Source of the DNA: Palsa-506 sp963707065
GTDB taxonomy: Bacteria > Actinomycetota > Actinomycetes > Streptosporangiales > Streptosporangiaceae
DNA length: 64,000 bases
Assembly: GCA_963707065.1 (NCBI GenBank)
Contig: CAVPPJ010000058.1
Span: 186,001-250,000 of the forward strand
Direction of reading: 5' to 3'
The position numbers and the translations under genes were made by a program. Positions 1 through 7,880 of this stretch are shown one piece after another. The notes under the pieces are model-generated. The model worked only from the letters and a program-made list of their open reading frames with translations, was not told the origin of the DNA and searched no databases. How positions within the stretch are numbered: the stretch's first letter is position 1; each line of letters starts with the position of its first letter.

Positions 1-54
1 ACTACGGCAGACTTCCCTGGTATCGGGTGCCGCGATCGGAACATCGGAGCTGTC

Positions 55-1167
55 ATGCCAGGCGAGCCGGATACCGGGGGTGATCCTCGCCCGCCGGAGA
101 TCATCGAACTGGGCTCGGTGACCGGGTTCATCGTGTTCGACCTTCCCGGCGCCGCCGCTTCCGCCGGGGGGACGCGGCTGGCGCCGGACGTCACGGTCGC
201 GGAGGTGGCGCTGCTGGCCCGGGCCATGACCTACAAGTTCGCGGCGCTCGGCGAACGGGTCGGCGGCGCCAAGGCCGGCCTGCGGGGCGACCCGGCTGAC
301 CGGCTCGGCCGGGCGCGGCAGCTGGCCCGTTACTGCGCGGAGATCCGTCCGCTGGTCGACACGGGCCGGTTCCTGACCGGGCCGGACATGGGCACGTCCG
401 AGGAGGATTTCGGGCCGCTGCGCGAGCGCCGGGCGGCCCCGGCGGCCATCCGGAGCGCTGTCGGCGGCGTGCCATTCGAGGATGTCCTCACCGGGTACGG
501 CGTCGCGGTCGCCGCGGAGGCGGCCCTGCGTGCCGGGCCGGGCGGCGGGTGGCCGGGCCGGTCGGCTGCGATCGAGGGATTCGGCAAGGTGGGCGGCGGC
601 GTGGCGCGTGAGGTAACCAGCCGCGGCGGCCGGGTTGTCGCGGTCTCCACGGTCGCCGGATGCGTCGCGGACCCGGCCGGGCTCGACGTCGGGCGGCTGC
701 TCGCGCTGCGCCGCGCGCACGGCGATGAGTGCGTTTCCCGGTACGGCCTGCCGGTATGGCCGCCGGGCCAGCTCTTCACGGCGGTGGATGCGGACGTGAT
801 TGTTCCCGGGACCAGGCCCGGAGTGATCACCCGCCGGGCCGCCGAGTCGCTTCCGGCCGGCGTCCGGGTGATCGCGCCCGCCGCCAATGTCCCTTACACC
901 CGGCAGGGAGCCGATGTCCTGCACCAGCGCGGCATCCTGGCACTGCCTGACTTCGTCTGCAACGCGGGCGCGGTGATCGGCTACCGTGCGGGCCTGGCGG
1001 CCACTCCGGAGCAGGTCCTCGCCGATGCCGGAGAGAAGATCGAAGGATTCATCATCGAGGCGCTCGGCCACCCGGGCGGGCCTCTCGCCGGGGCCTGCGA
1101 GCGTGCCGCCAGGTTCCTGCGCGGCTGGTGGGGCGAACCGCCCGGGCCGCCGTTCGCGCCGGAGTGA
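55..1167 (+). CDS. Glu/Leu/Phe/Val dehydrogenase family protein
   Basis: Predicted NAD(P)-dependent oxidative deaminase of amino acids (ELFV dehydrogenase family), 370 aa. The N-terminal dimerisation domain carries MTYKFA (K61) and GGAKAG (K73), which match the family's substrate-binding and catalytic lysines, followed by GPDMGT (D110). The Rossmann half has GFGKVG at 174-179. Near residue 305 NAGAVIGY matches the usual NAGGV block. The region just before it reads ANVPYT instead of the usual ANGPTT, so substrate preference is uncertain (Glu, Leu, Val or Phe). It stands alone, convergent with the amidohydrolase that follows. Confidence 0.85.
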   Translation: MPGEPDTGGDPRPPEIIELGSVTGFIVFDLPGAAASAGGTRLAPDVTVAEVALLARAMTYKFAALGERVGGAKAGLRGDPADRLGRARQLARYCAEIRPLVDTGRFLTGPDMGTSEEDFGPLRERRAAPAAIRSAVGGVPFEDVLTGYGVAVAAEAALRAGPGGGWPGRSAAIEGFGKVGGGVAREVTSRGGRVVAVSTVAGCVADPAGLDVGRLLALRRAHGDECVSRYGLPVWPPGQLFTAVDADVIVPGTRPGVITRRAAESLPAGVRVIAPAANVPYTRQGADVLHQRGILALPDFVCNAGAVIGYRAGLAATPEQVLADAGEKIEGFIIEALGHPGGPLAGACERAARFLRGWWGEPPGPPFAPE

Positions 1168-1231
1168 TGACCCGGTAGGGCGCCCCAGCCGGAGTGCGCG
1201 GGCGCGAGTCCCGGCTGTCGCGTTCCGCAGG

Positions 1232-2080
1232 TCAGCTGAGGCCGAGGATGCGGGCAGCGTTATCGTGCAGCACCGTGGCCAGGACATCGGCTGGCACGTC
1301 AAGGGCCGCCAGTTCGTCCAGGCAGCGTTCGGGGGTGAAGAACGGGTAGTCACTGCCCCACAGGAACTGCCCTGACAGCCGCCCCCGGAGCTCGCGGATC
1401 ACTTCCGGCGGGATCCGCCGCGGCGACCAGCCGGAGATATCGATGTAGACGTTCGTCTTGTGCAGGGCGACGGCGATCAGGTCCTGGTGCCAGGGCCAGC
1501 CGAAATGGGCCGCCACCACGGTCAGCCCGGGGTGGGCGGCGGCGACCGAGTCGAGCTTGAGCGGGTGAGCGTAGTCGATCCGGATGCCCTGGCCGCCGGG
1601 CTGACGGGCGCCGATCCCGCTGGTCCCGGTGTGGAACAAGGCGAGCAGGCCGTGTTGCTCGCAGGCGGCGAAGATCGGCCAGTAGCCGGGGTCGTCGGGG
1701 GAGAACGCCTGCAGCGACGGGTGGAACTTCACCCCGCGCAGCCCGAGCGAGGCGATGTTGGCGACCTCGTCGATGGCCGCCTCGCCCTTGTGCGGGTCAA
1801 CCGAGCCCAGGCCGGTGAACACGTCCGGATAGTCCCGGCAGGCCGCGGCCACCGTCTCGTTCGGTACCCGGGGCCGTCCCGTCGCCGTCTCGGCATCCCA
1901 GGCCAGCAGGACAGCCCGCACGTCCAGGCCGCGGTACCTGGCCGCGAGCTCATCCAGCGACTGCCGCTGCGCAGGCGAGCGGAAGTAGGCCTCAGCCGCC
2001 TCGACGTAGCCGGCCATGCTGCCATCCAGCCAGTCCGGCGTTGGCAAATGCACATGAAAGTCAATGGCTCGCAACGACAC
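1232..2080 (-). CDS. amidohydrolase (Amidohydro_2 family TIM-barrel hydrolase)
   Basis: A metal-dependent hydrolase or decarboxylase of the amidohydrolase-2 type, 282 aa from a GTG start. The start is chosen because the conserved first strand IDFHVHL with its metal-binding HxH (H9, H11) begins immediately after it; the frame is open further upstream but that part is Ala/Pro-rich and unlike the family. Other family blocks visible are KFHPSLQAF, FHTGTSG, AAHFGWPW and the C-terminal LWGSDYPF with the catalytic Asp. Substrate cannot be told from sequence. Confidence 0.85.
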   Translation of the reverse strand: MSLRAIDFHVHLPTPDWLDGSMAGYVEAAEAYFRSPAQRQSLDELAARYRGLDVRAVLLAWDAETATGRPRVPNETVAAACRDYPDVFTGLGSVDPHKGEAAIDEVANIASLGLRGVKFHPSLQAFSPDDPGYWPIFAACEQHGLLALFHTGTSGIGARQPGGQGIRIDYAHPLKLDSVAAAHPGLTVVAAHFGWPWHQDLIAVALHKTNVYIDISGWSPRRIPPEVIRELRGRLSGQFLWGSDYPFFTPERCLDELAALDVPADVLATVLHDNAARILGLS

Positions 2081-2147
2081 CGGCCCATCGTAACGGCGGA
2101 CCTGCCCGCCTAGGCTGGCGCCCATCCCGGCGAAGAAGGATGGCGAC

Positions 2148-2351
2148 ATGGGTGTCAGCGTGGCATCGACCGGTAAACCAGCGCGTGCCCGGGGCGCCAT
2201 GCTGCTCGTGACCGGGCTGGCTGGCGGCCTGCTGGCCGGCGCGGCGGGCAGCGCCGCGGCGCAGCAGGCGGCGGCGATGCCAGCCGCGGGCTCCGCTGCA
2301 GGCCCGGCCATCCCGCAGCCCGGCGGAAGGCTGGGCGCCGAACTCCAGTAG
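2148..2351 (+). CDS. possible small membrane-anchored peptide
   Basis: Open frame of 67 aa divergent from the amidohydrolase, starting ATG after a purine stretch (gaagaaggatgg). It has one hydrophobic segment at about residues 18-40 (MLLVTGLAGGLLAGAAGSAA), which could be a signal or anchor, and a Gly/Pro/Ala-rich tail. I recognise no family. Composition in this GC-rich genome can produce such frames by chance, so this is only a candidate. Confidence 0.25.
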   Translation: MGVSVASTGKPARARGAMLLVTGLAGGLLAGAAGSAAAQQAAAMPAAGSAAGPAIPQPGGRLGAELQ

Positions 2352-2358
2352 GTCCGTG

Positions 2359-3084
2359 TCAGTGTCGGCGGAGCGCGGACAGCAGCAGCGCCTCGTGCTT
2401 GCGGAGGAGCGCACGGTCGGCGGTCGCCCACGCGATGGCTGTCTTCGCGTGCTGGCGGCGGGCAGCCGAGTGCCTGGGGTTGTCGGCGTTTGCCGTCTCC
2501 AGGTCCACGATCCGGGTCTGGCTGCCTATCATCGCGGCCAGCAGGATCTCAGGCTCGATGTCACCGTAACCGTCGCGTAGCTCCCGCAGGTGCCGTGCCT
2601 GCTCAGCGATCGGCACGTGGCCTTGGGACTGTATGCACCAGGTCCACGCCAGGTAGCCCAGATCATCCAGCCGGTCGCCGGGACGGCAGGAGGACCAGTC
2701 GATGAAGGCCGCTGGCAGTCCCTCCCGGAAGATGGTGTTGAACGGGCCAGGATCACCGTGCACCACGCACTCCCGGCCGGCCGCCAGCCGGTGGCCGGCG
2801 GTGGTCTCGTGCAGCCGACGGAGCATCGCGCCGCCGCGTGCGTACGCGCCGTCCGCGCGCTGGCCGGGGTGATCGGTCGTCCGGCCCGGGATGTAACTCA
2901 GGATGTCCCGGCCGCAGTCATCGACGCCGAGAAAGCGCGGCGCGTAGGGATAACCGGCGGATTCCAGATACGCCAGCACCCGGGCGGCGAATCCGCTGCC
3001 AGCATCCCGGGCGCGCCGGACGGTGTCACCGACCCGGACAACTTCCAGGGCGTTGTTGCCGCCGCCCAGCGGCTCCTCAGTCAC
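2359..3084 (-). CDS. aminoglycoside-phosphotransferase-fold kinase (APH family)
   Basis: Protein-kinase-like small-molecule kinase, 241 aa. The catalytic loop reads HGDPGPFNTIF (Brenner motif HGDxxxxN) and the metal-binding segment is FIDWSS. The GTG start at 3084 is chosen because it overlaps the stop of the upstream gene in a GTGA arrangement, the classic sign of translational coupling, and because the alternative ATG 53 codons upstream adds only low-complexity sequence. The family includes antibiotic, choline and homoserine kinases; nothing here points to resistance in particular. Confidence 0.75.
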   Translation of the reverse strand: MTEEPLGGGNNALEVVRVGDTVRRARDAGSGFAARVLAYLESAGYPYAPRFLGVDDCGRDILSYIPGRTTDHPGQRADGAYARGGAMLRRLHETTAGHRLAAGRECVVHGDPGPFNTIFREGLPAAFIDWSSCRPGDRLDDLGYLAWTWCIQSQGHVPIAEQARHLRELRDGYGDIEPEILLAAMIGSQTRIVDLETANADNPRHSAARRQHAKTAIAWATADRALLRKHEALLLSALRRH

Positions 3085-3308
3085 TCCACCATGATCACCC
3101 AGGCGCCCGAAGCGCCCAAATCCGCAAGATCCGGATGGGTCGCGGTCGAGATGGCCAGTTCTCCGTGCTGCCAGAGCGTCGATGTCGCGCCCGCGTATCC
3201 GGGAACGGCCTGCGCCACCACCTCGACTAGGCGCCGCAGGCATTTGGGGGCCGAGGCAGTCAGGCCGGATAGCTCCCGGGCGGCCTGCGCCAGGTCATCC
3301 TCTGCCAT
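3081..3308 (-). pseudogene. truncated GAF-domain sensor protein
   Basis: A 75-aa frame beginning MAEDDLAQAARELSGL. It resembles the first half of the actinobacterial GAF proteins that often carry an ANTAR or PP2C output: an N-terminal helix followed by VPGYAGATSTLWQHGEL and TATHPDLADL. The protein then stops where a full GAF domain would continue for about another 80 residues. Its stop overlaps the start of the phosphotransferase by 4 nt (GTGA). It is either a decayed sensor kept as a coupled leader, or a short stand-alone protein. The identification is by pattern only. Confidence 0.5.
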
Positions 3309-3558
3309 CACGGGGCTGCCGCCGTGCGCTGGCAGCCGCGCGCATTGGCCAGGCGCAAACGCCACGACAAGCGCATCGCTCAAGGTTTCGGAACGAGCAT
3401 GCCGGTGCCCTAGGCCAGAACTGGATCGGCATCTGCCGCCGTATCCGCGAACGTGGTCGCAGCGCCTGCGGGTGGTCAGAAGTTTGCCTCGCCGGTGAAC
3501 TCGCATACTGGCCCGCGTCGAGTCCCGGGGAGCGCCTCGTCGAAGAAGTCATCGCTAA

Positions 3559-3622
3559 ACTGCGGTCGCCGCAGTAGTTACGCCGATAGTGTGCCACATG
3601 TCCGCTATCTAAATTGCGGACA
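3559..3622. promoter_or_regulatory. hairpin and inverted repeat upstream of the ECF sigma gene
   Basis: Two palindromes lie in the 400-bp gap between the GAF fragment and the sigma factor. CTGCGG-tcg-CCGCAG spans 3559-3573. TGTCCGC-N10-GCGGACA spans 3599-3622, with an AT-rich centre that is unusual for this genome. The second looks like an operator for a dimeric regulator. It sits about 90 nt before the sigma gene start. I see no other feature in 3309-3713. Confidence 0.4.
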
Positions 3623-3713
3623 CCTTGCGCCAACGACCCGACGTTGGCAGGTTATCTGGAACAGCGGCACCCGCCTCCGCCGCCGAGGTAATTCAGATCA
3701 CGATGGAGGTCCC

Positions 3714-5039
3714 ATGTCGGCTGAGTTCGGCGGTGGCTGCACCGAGGACCGGCTTGCGGCCGATGCGCCAATAGGCGTCGGCCAGAGTACTGTCACGCAG
3801 CTGTACGACCGGTACGCAGCGCATCTGCTTGATTACTGTATGAGCATTCTCTGTGACCCTGTCGCAGCCGCCGACGGACTGCAGGACACTCTGATTGCCG
3901 CTGACGCGCAGATGGGCAAGCTGCGAGATCCCGATCGGCTCCGCGTTTGGCTGTATGCCATCGCTCGACGGCAATGCCTGAGCAACGTGGCCCGCGGCTC
4001 CGGGATCAGCACTCCTGCGGATTTCTTCCAGGATCTGCCCGCCCCGGGGGACGACGACACCGCGGAGATTGAGCTTCCCGACGTCGAAGCCGAGGCGCGC
4101 GACCGGCAGAAGCTGCTGATCGTGATGGCTGCCATGGACGGGTTGTCCGACAGCGATCGAGAGGTCCTCAATCTCGCGTTCCGGCACGCGATCCACGGCG
4201 CTGATCTCGCGGTCGTGCTCGGCGTATCCGGTCGCCGGGCGGGCGCGCTGCTTACCGGCGCGTGCAGTCGGTTCGAGGACTCGGCCACAGCCGCGGTGGT
4301 CCTCCGCGCGGGCTGGGCAGGCTGCCAGGCCCTGGAGGCCATCGTCGGGGTGTGGGATTCAGGGTCAGCTACGCTGACGCCGCCGCTCCGCAAGCGACTC
4401 ACCCGACATATCGACTCCTGCGACAGATGCACCCGGATTCGCGGCGGCTGGGTCTTCGGTCCCGAGTTGCTGGCCGACGTGCCGGTCGTGGCGCCGCCCC
4501 TCGCTCTTCGAGAGCGGATCACGAAGACAGTGCTCGATACCGAACCCGGTTCATACCGTCGTGGGGTCGCGCGCCGGATCGGCCAGCTGGATGACGACGG
4601 TTTTCCGGTCCAGCCTAAGGACCGGCGCAGCGCGCCGTGGGGGATAGCCGCCGCGGCGGCACTCGTCGTCCTCATCGGGGCGGGCGCCCTGATCTACCAG
4701 CTCACGTCAGCGCGAACAGCTGCCCAGAACCGGACCGCGACGACGGTTGCGACCGGCAGCCCGACCCCCGACCCGGCCAGTTCTTCGCTGACGGCGTCAA
4801 GCGCCGTCAGAAACCACGCTGGCCGGGCCGCGCGCTCGCCATTTCCCGGAAAGCTAGGGCCGTCGCTGCAGGCGGGCGTGCCGCCGCCAGTCCTGCCGAG
4901 CCAGTCGCCGTCGCCGTCTCCGTCACGGTCGCACAAGACGTCGCCGTCGCCGTCTCCGTCACGGTCGCACAAGCCGAAGCCGTCACCGTCTCCCACGCCT
5001 ACCTCACGACGCCGACGCCGACGCCGACGCCGACGGTGA
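3714..5039 (+). CDS. ECF-type sigma factor fused to a membrane anti-sigma-like tail
   Basis: A 441-aa protein. Residues about 25-90 match sigma-70 region 2 and about 140-190 match region 4, so it should direct RNA polymerase. Then comes an anti-sigma-like zinc motif H232-x3-C236-x2-C239, one transmembrane helix at about 308-331, and an extracytoplasmic Ser/Pro-rich tail with SPSPSPSRSHK repeats. ATG 3714 follows ATGGAGGT and begins the conserved part; the frame is open 87 codons further upstream without family character. The tail ends in ten arginines, which looks like a reading-frame artefact: another frame of the same DNA gives TPTPTPTVTPPD and then a stop at 5053. The fusion implies an autoinhibited membrane-tethered sigma factor; its targets are unknown. 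Confidence 0.8.
   Translation: MSAEFGGGCTEDRLAADAPIGVGQSTVTQLYDRYAAHLLDYCMSILCDPVAAADGLQDTLIAADAQMGKLRDPDRLRVWLYAIARRQCLSNVARGSGISTPADFFQDLPAPGDDDTAEIELPDVEAEARDRQKLLIVMAAMDGLSDSDREVLNLAFRHAIHGADLAVVLGVSGRRAGALLTGACSRFEDSATAAVVLRAGWAGCQALEAIVGVWDSGSATLTPPLRKRLTRHIDSCDRCTRIRGGWVFGPELLADVPVVAPPLALRERITKTVLDTEPGSYRRGVARRIGQLDDDGFPVQPKDRRSAPWGIAAAAALVVLIGAGALIYQLTSARTAAQNRTATTVATGSPTPDPASSSLTASSAVRNHAGRAARSPFPGKLGPSLQAGVPPPVLPSQSPSPSPSRSHKTSPSPSPSRSHKPKPSPSPTPTSRRRRRRRRRR
4905..5036 (+). repeat. in-gene tandem repeats (36-bp unit and GCCGAC hexamers)
   Basis: A 36-bp unit encoding SPSPSPSRSHK(T/P) occurs twice (4905-4940 and 4941-4976, 33 nt identical). From about 5008 to 5036 the hexamer GCCGAC runs four to five times. 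Both lie in the extracytoplasmic tail of the sigma factor fusion and could change length by slippage. Confidence 0.8.
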
Positions 5040-5345
5040 CGCCGCCGGATTAGTGACGGCTTGGGCCTGGCCGCCCGGATTCAGGTCGGCATGCCGAAAG
5101 GGCCGGCCATCTGCTGCACGACGTTCCTGCAGCTCCAGGGCAGTGATACGGCCCAAATCACCGGGTCTGACCCGCGCCTCCTGGCATGTCGCCGCTCCCA
5201 TTCTGCTCGACTGACGACGCTGATTACGGCGCAGGCAGACGACGTTGGCCAGCTCTGACTCGTTGCGGCATGGTGCTTCAGCAGCACGGCGCCAGCGCCT
5301 GCCTGCCGTGGGTGCCACATGCCCCGCCCGGTGGCCTTGGCTTGC
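5040..5345. other. intergenic region, nothing recognised
   Basis: Convergent gap between the sigma factor and the oxidase. Short frames are present on both strands but none shows family character or a convincing ribosome binding site. Confidence 0.5.
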
Positions 5346-6527
5346 TCACATCGAGTTGACGCGGCTGGGTCCCCCGGCGGCGCTGGTGAGCGCAGGCCGG
5401 GTGGCGCTAAATGCGCTGACCGGGTACCGGCTGGAACCGTCGAGTGCGAGCTCGGTGATAATCCGGCCCAGCAGCGCGGCGAACTTGCCTGCGTGTCCCG
5501 CGCCTGCGCAGACCAGCACGCGCTGCGACCCGGGCACGTAGTCGGCGATGAAGTCCCGGTCGGGTGGGAAGTCGTAGCAGCAGGTGCGGGTGTAGAGCTC
5601 CGGGCCCACGGCTGCGGGCAGGTAGCGTTCCAGGAAGGCAAGCACCCGGCGCACCCGCGCCTCGTCACGGGCGAAGGTCCGGGTCTCCGGGGTGACCACC
5701 GGCCCGGCGCCGTCGATGCCGATCTTGGTGGCGACCTCGCCGTAGACGGGAAAGCCGTAGTACAGGCCGTCGTCGGCGAGGTAGCCGTAGACGCCGAACC
5801 GGTCGGGGGTGAATTCGGCGACCTTCGGCGTGGCGAAGTAGGTGACCTGCTCTTCGGTAAGCGTGATAGGCAGGCTGGCGCCCAGCATGGCCAGCAGCAC
5901 CGGATTCCAGGCACCGCCGGCCAGCACCACCCGCCCGGCCGAGTAGTCCTGCCCGGCCGCGGTGACGGTCACGCTGCCGGCCGACTCGGCGATCGCGGTG
6001 ACTTCGGCGCTGGCCAGGATTGTCGCGCCGCGGTCGCGGGCCAGCGCAATGTGCGCGGCCGTGGCCTGGCGGATGTCGAGGATGCCCGACTCGGGGTCGT
6101 GCAGCGCGATGTGCTCGCTGCCGAGCCGCCATTGCGGCCAGCGCCGCATCACCTCGGTGCCGGTGAGCTGCTCGAACGGCAGGTTCGCCACGTCCATCGC
6201 GGCGGCCGCGGCGGCTAGGTAGGCTGCGCCGGCGCTGCCGTCCTCGGCGAGGATCAGCCCGCCGGTGCGGTACACGAACTGCAGCCCGGTGCCCCGCTCG
6301 GCGACGTTCCAGCTCTGGTAGGCAGCGGGGGTCAGCGCCGTGTACTCGGGCCGGCTGTAGGCGTGCCGGATCACCCGGGAATGATCCTCCGAGGCCCCGC
6401 GAGAGTGCCCGTGCCGGTACTGCTCGAGCGCCAGCACGCCGCCGCCGAGCCGGCGGCTCAGCCAGTAGGTGGTCGCGGCGCCGACGGCGCCGCAGCCGAT
6501 CACGATCGCCCGGTACTGCAGTGCCAT
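5346..6527 (-). CDS. FAD-dependent oxidase of the monomeric sarcosine / N-methyl-tryptophan oxidase family
   Basis: A 393-aa flavoprotein expected to oxidise a secondary or tertiary N-methyl amine, releasing formaldehyde and H2O2. The dinucleotide fold GCGAVG is at 11-16. A cysteine pair at 316-317 (TRTCCYDF) aligns with Cys315 of monomeric sarcosine oxidase, which binds FAD covalently. The C-terminal VCAGAGHAGKFA also fits. A GGGGAGCG ribosome site precedes the ATG. It lies 15 bp after the Rieske oxygenase on the same strand, so the two are probably one operon acting on consecutive steps of betaine-type demethylation. Confidence 0.85.
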   Translation of the reverse strand: MALQYRAIVIGCGAVGAATTYWLSRRLGGGVLALEQYRHGHSRGASEDHSRVIRHAYSRPEYTALTPAAYQSWNVAERGTGLQFVYRTGGLILAEDGSAGAAYLAAAAAAMDVANLPFEQLTGTEVMRRWPQWRLGSEHIALHDPESGILDIRQATAAHIALARDRGATILASAEVTAIAESAGSVTVTAAGQDYSAGRVVLAGGAWNPVLLAMLGASLPITLTEEQVTYFATPKVAEFTPDRFGVYGYLADDGLYYGFPVYGEVATKIGIDGAGPVVTPETRTFARDEARVRRVLAFLERYLPAAVGPELYTRTCCYDFPPDRDFIADYVPGSQRVLVCAGAGHAGKFAALLGRIITELALDGSSRYPVSAFSATRPALTSAAGGPSRVNSM

Positions 6528-6542
6528 TCGCGCTCCCCGCGA

Positions 6543-7721
6543 TCAGCTGGCCGCATGAGGCAGCGGGTCGCCGCCTGGCAGGCGCCCCTTGGCGGTGATG
6601 CCCATCAGGGCGCGGTACCACGCGTAGTACTGCGAGATCACCTCAGCCTCACTGGGCACCAGCACGCCGCCGTCGCGGTAGGCGCGCGAGCTCATGTTCG
6701 GCTGGCACCACTGCGCGGCAGCGAAGTCCTGCTCATTGACCTTCGCGAACAGGGCGACCGCGTCGCTGACGTCGTACCGGCCTTCGGCCAGTGTGCCCGC
6801 CGGGAACAGCCACTCGCATACCGCCCGCGTCCGGTCGGCGGCGACCGGCTCGAACCTGTGCACGATCACGTGGTCGCTGATCAATGACAGGAAGCAGTTC
6901 GGGCGCAGCACCATGCCGTAGAACAGCCCGTCATCGGCGGGCAGCAGGCCGGGCAGCCGGGGCAGCGCGGTCTGCCCGGTCAGCGAGAACGACGCCCGGC
7001 CGGGGGCGATCGGGTAGCCGCCGGTGTCGTAGCCACCGGTGCCGATGGCCGGGGACCGGAACTGAGGGATCGCCTGGACCAGCTCAGGGTGGATGCGGGC
7101 GCAGTGGTAGCACTCCTGGAAATTTTCGTAGATCAGCTTCCAGTTCGCGGCCACGTCGTACTCGGCCCGGCCGCCGACTGTCAGCTCGCCGATCCGGTAC
7201 CGCTCCAGCTTGGCGTAGCCGCCGAGCCGGGACTCGATCTGCGGACGCAGATGATCGTCCAGCGGCCCGGGGTCACCGTCCACGCAGACCCAGATCAGGC
7301 CCTCCCAGACCTGCGCGCGCACCGGGTGCAGGCCGTAGCCCCGCTTGCCGATATCGGCCATCGCCCGCCAGTTCGGCGCGGTGATCAGCGCACCGTCCAG
7401 GCCGTAGATCCAGTTGTGATAGGGGCAGCGGATCGCGTTGCCGACCTCCCCGGAGTCAGCTAGGCACAGCTGCGCGCCGCGGTGCCGGCATACGTTGAGG
7501 AAGCCCCGGATCACCTCGTCCTTGCCGCGGACCAGCAGCACGTTTTCGCGCCCGACCTGGCGCCGGATGAACCGTCCGGGCGCGGCGATCTCGTCGGCCC
7601 GGCCCGCGTAATACCACTGCCGCTCAAAGATCCGCTCACACTCGGCGGCCAGGATGTCCGGATCGGTGTAATACCGGCCCTCGAGCGTCGGCGCGAGCGC
7701 GGTCTGTGTGTCAACAGGCAC
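6543..7721 (-). CDS. Rieske non-heme iron oxygenase, alpha subunit (betaine/carnitine/stachydrine demethylase type)
   Basis: A 392-aa oxygenase. The Rieske [2Fe-2S] ligands are C78-x-H80 and C99-x2-H102 (CRHRG and CPYHNW). Mononuclear iron ligands H206 and H211 are in NFQECYHCARIHPEL. The GTG at 7721 is chosen because a strong GGAGG precedes it and the family starts there; the frame extends upstream without similarity. This branch of the Rieske family contains glycine betaine, carnitine and proline-betaine demethylases, and the downstream sarcosine-oxidase-like gene supports such a substrate. No reductase partner is nearby. Confidence 0.85.
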   Translation of the reverse strand: MPVDTQTALAPTLEGRYYTDPDILAAECERIFERQWYYAGRADEIAAPGRFIRRQVGRENVLLVRGKDEVIRGFLNVCRHRGAQLCLADSGEVGNAIRCPYHNWIYGLDGALITAPNWRAMADIGKRGYGLHPVRAQVWEGLIWVCVDGDPGPLDDHLRPQIESRLGGYAKLERYRIGELTVGGRAEYDVAANWKLIYENFQECYHCARIHPELVQAIPQFRSPAIGTGGYDTGGYPIAPGRASFSLTGQTALPRLPGLLPADDGLFYGMVLRPNCFLSLISDHVIVHRFEPVAADRTRAVCEWLFPAGTLAEGRYDVSDAVALFAKVNEQDFAAAQWCQPNMSSRAYRDGGVLVPSEAEVISQYYAWYRALMGITAKGRLPGGDPLPHAAS

Positions 7722-7880
7722 CAGCTGCCTCCGTCTCTGGCGATAAAGACCCTCTTCCCCAAGCTGCCACGGGCGGTATTCAGCGCGGCTACGACAGCTG
7801 ACCCATCCTGGCCGCGCTGACTTCGACAGATGTAGGAACGCCTCCGCATCAGCCGCAAGGTCGCCGGGAATGACAACGAT

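Noticed and set aside
2359..3084. Aminoglycoside resistance from the APH-like genes at 2.4, 59.6 and 63 kb
   Set aside because: The APH fold is shared by many housekeeping small-molecule kinases; none of the three shows features specific to a resistance enzyme.
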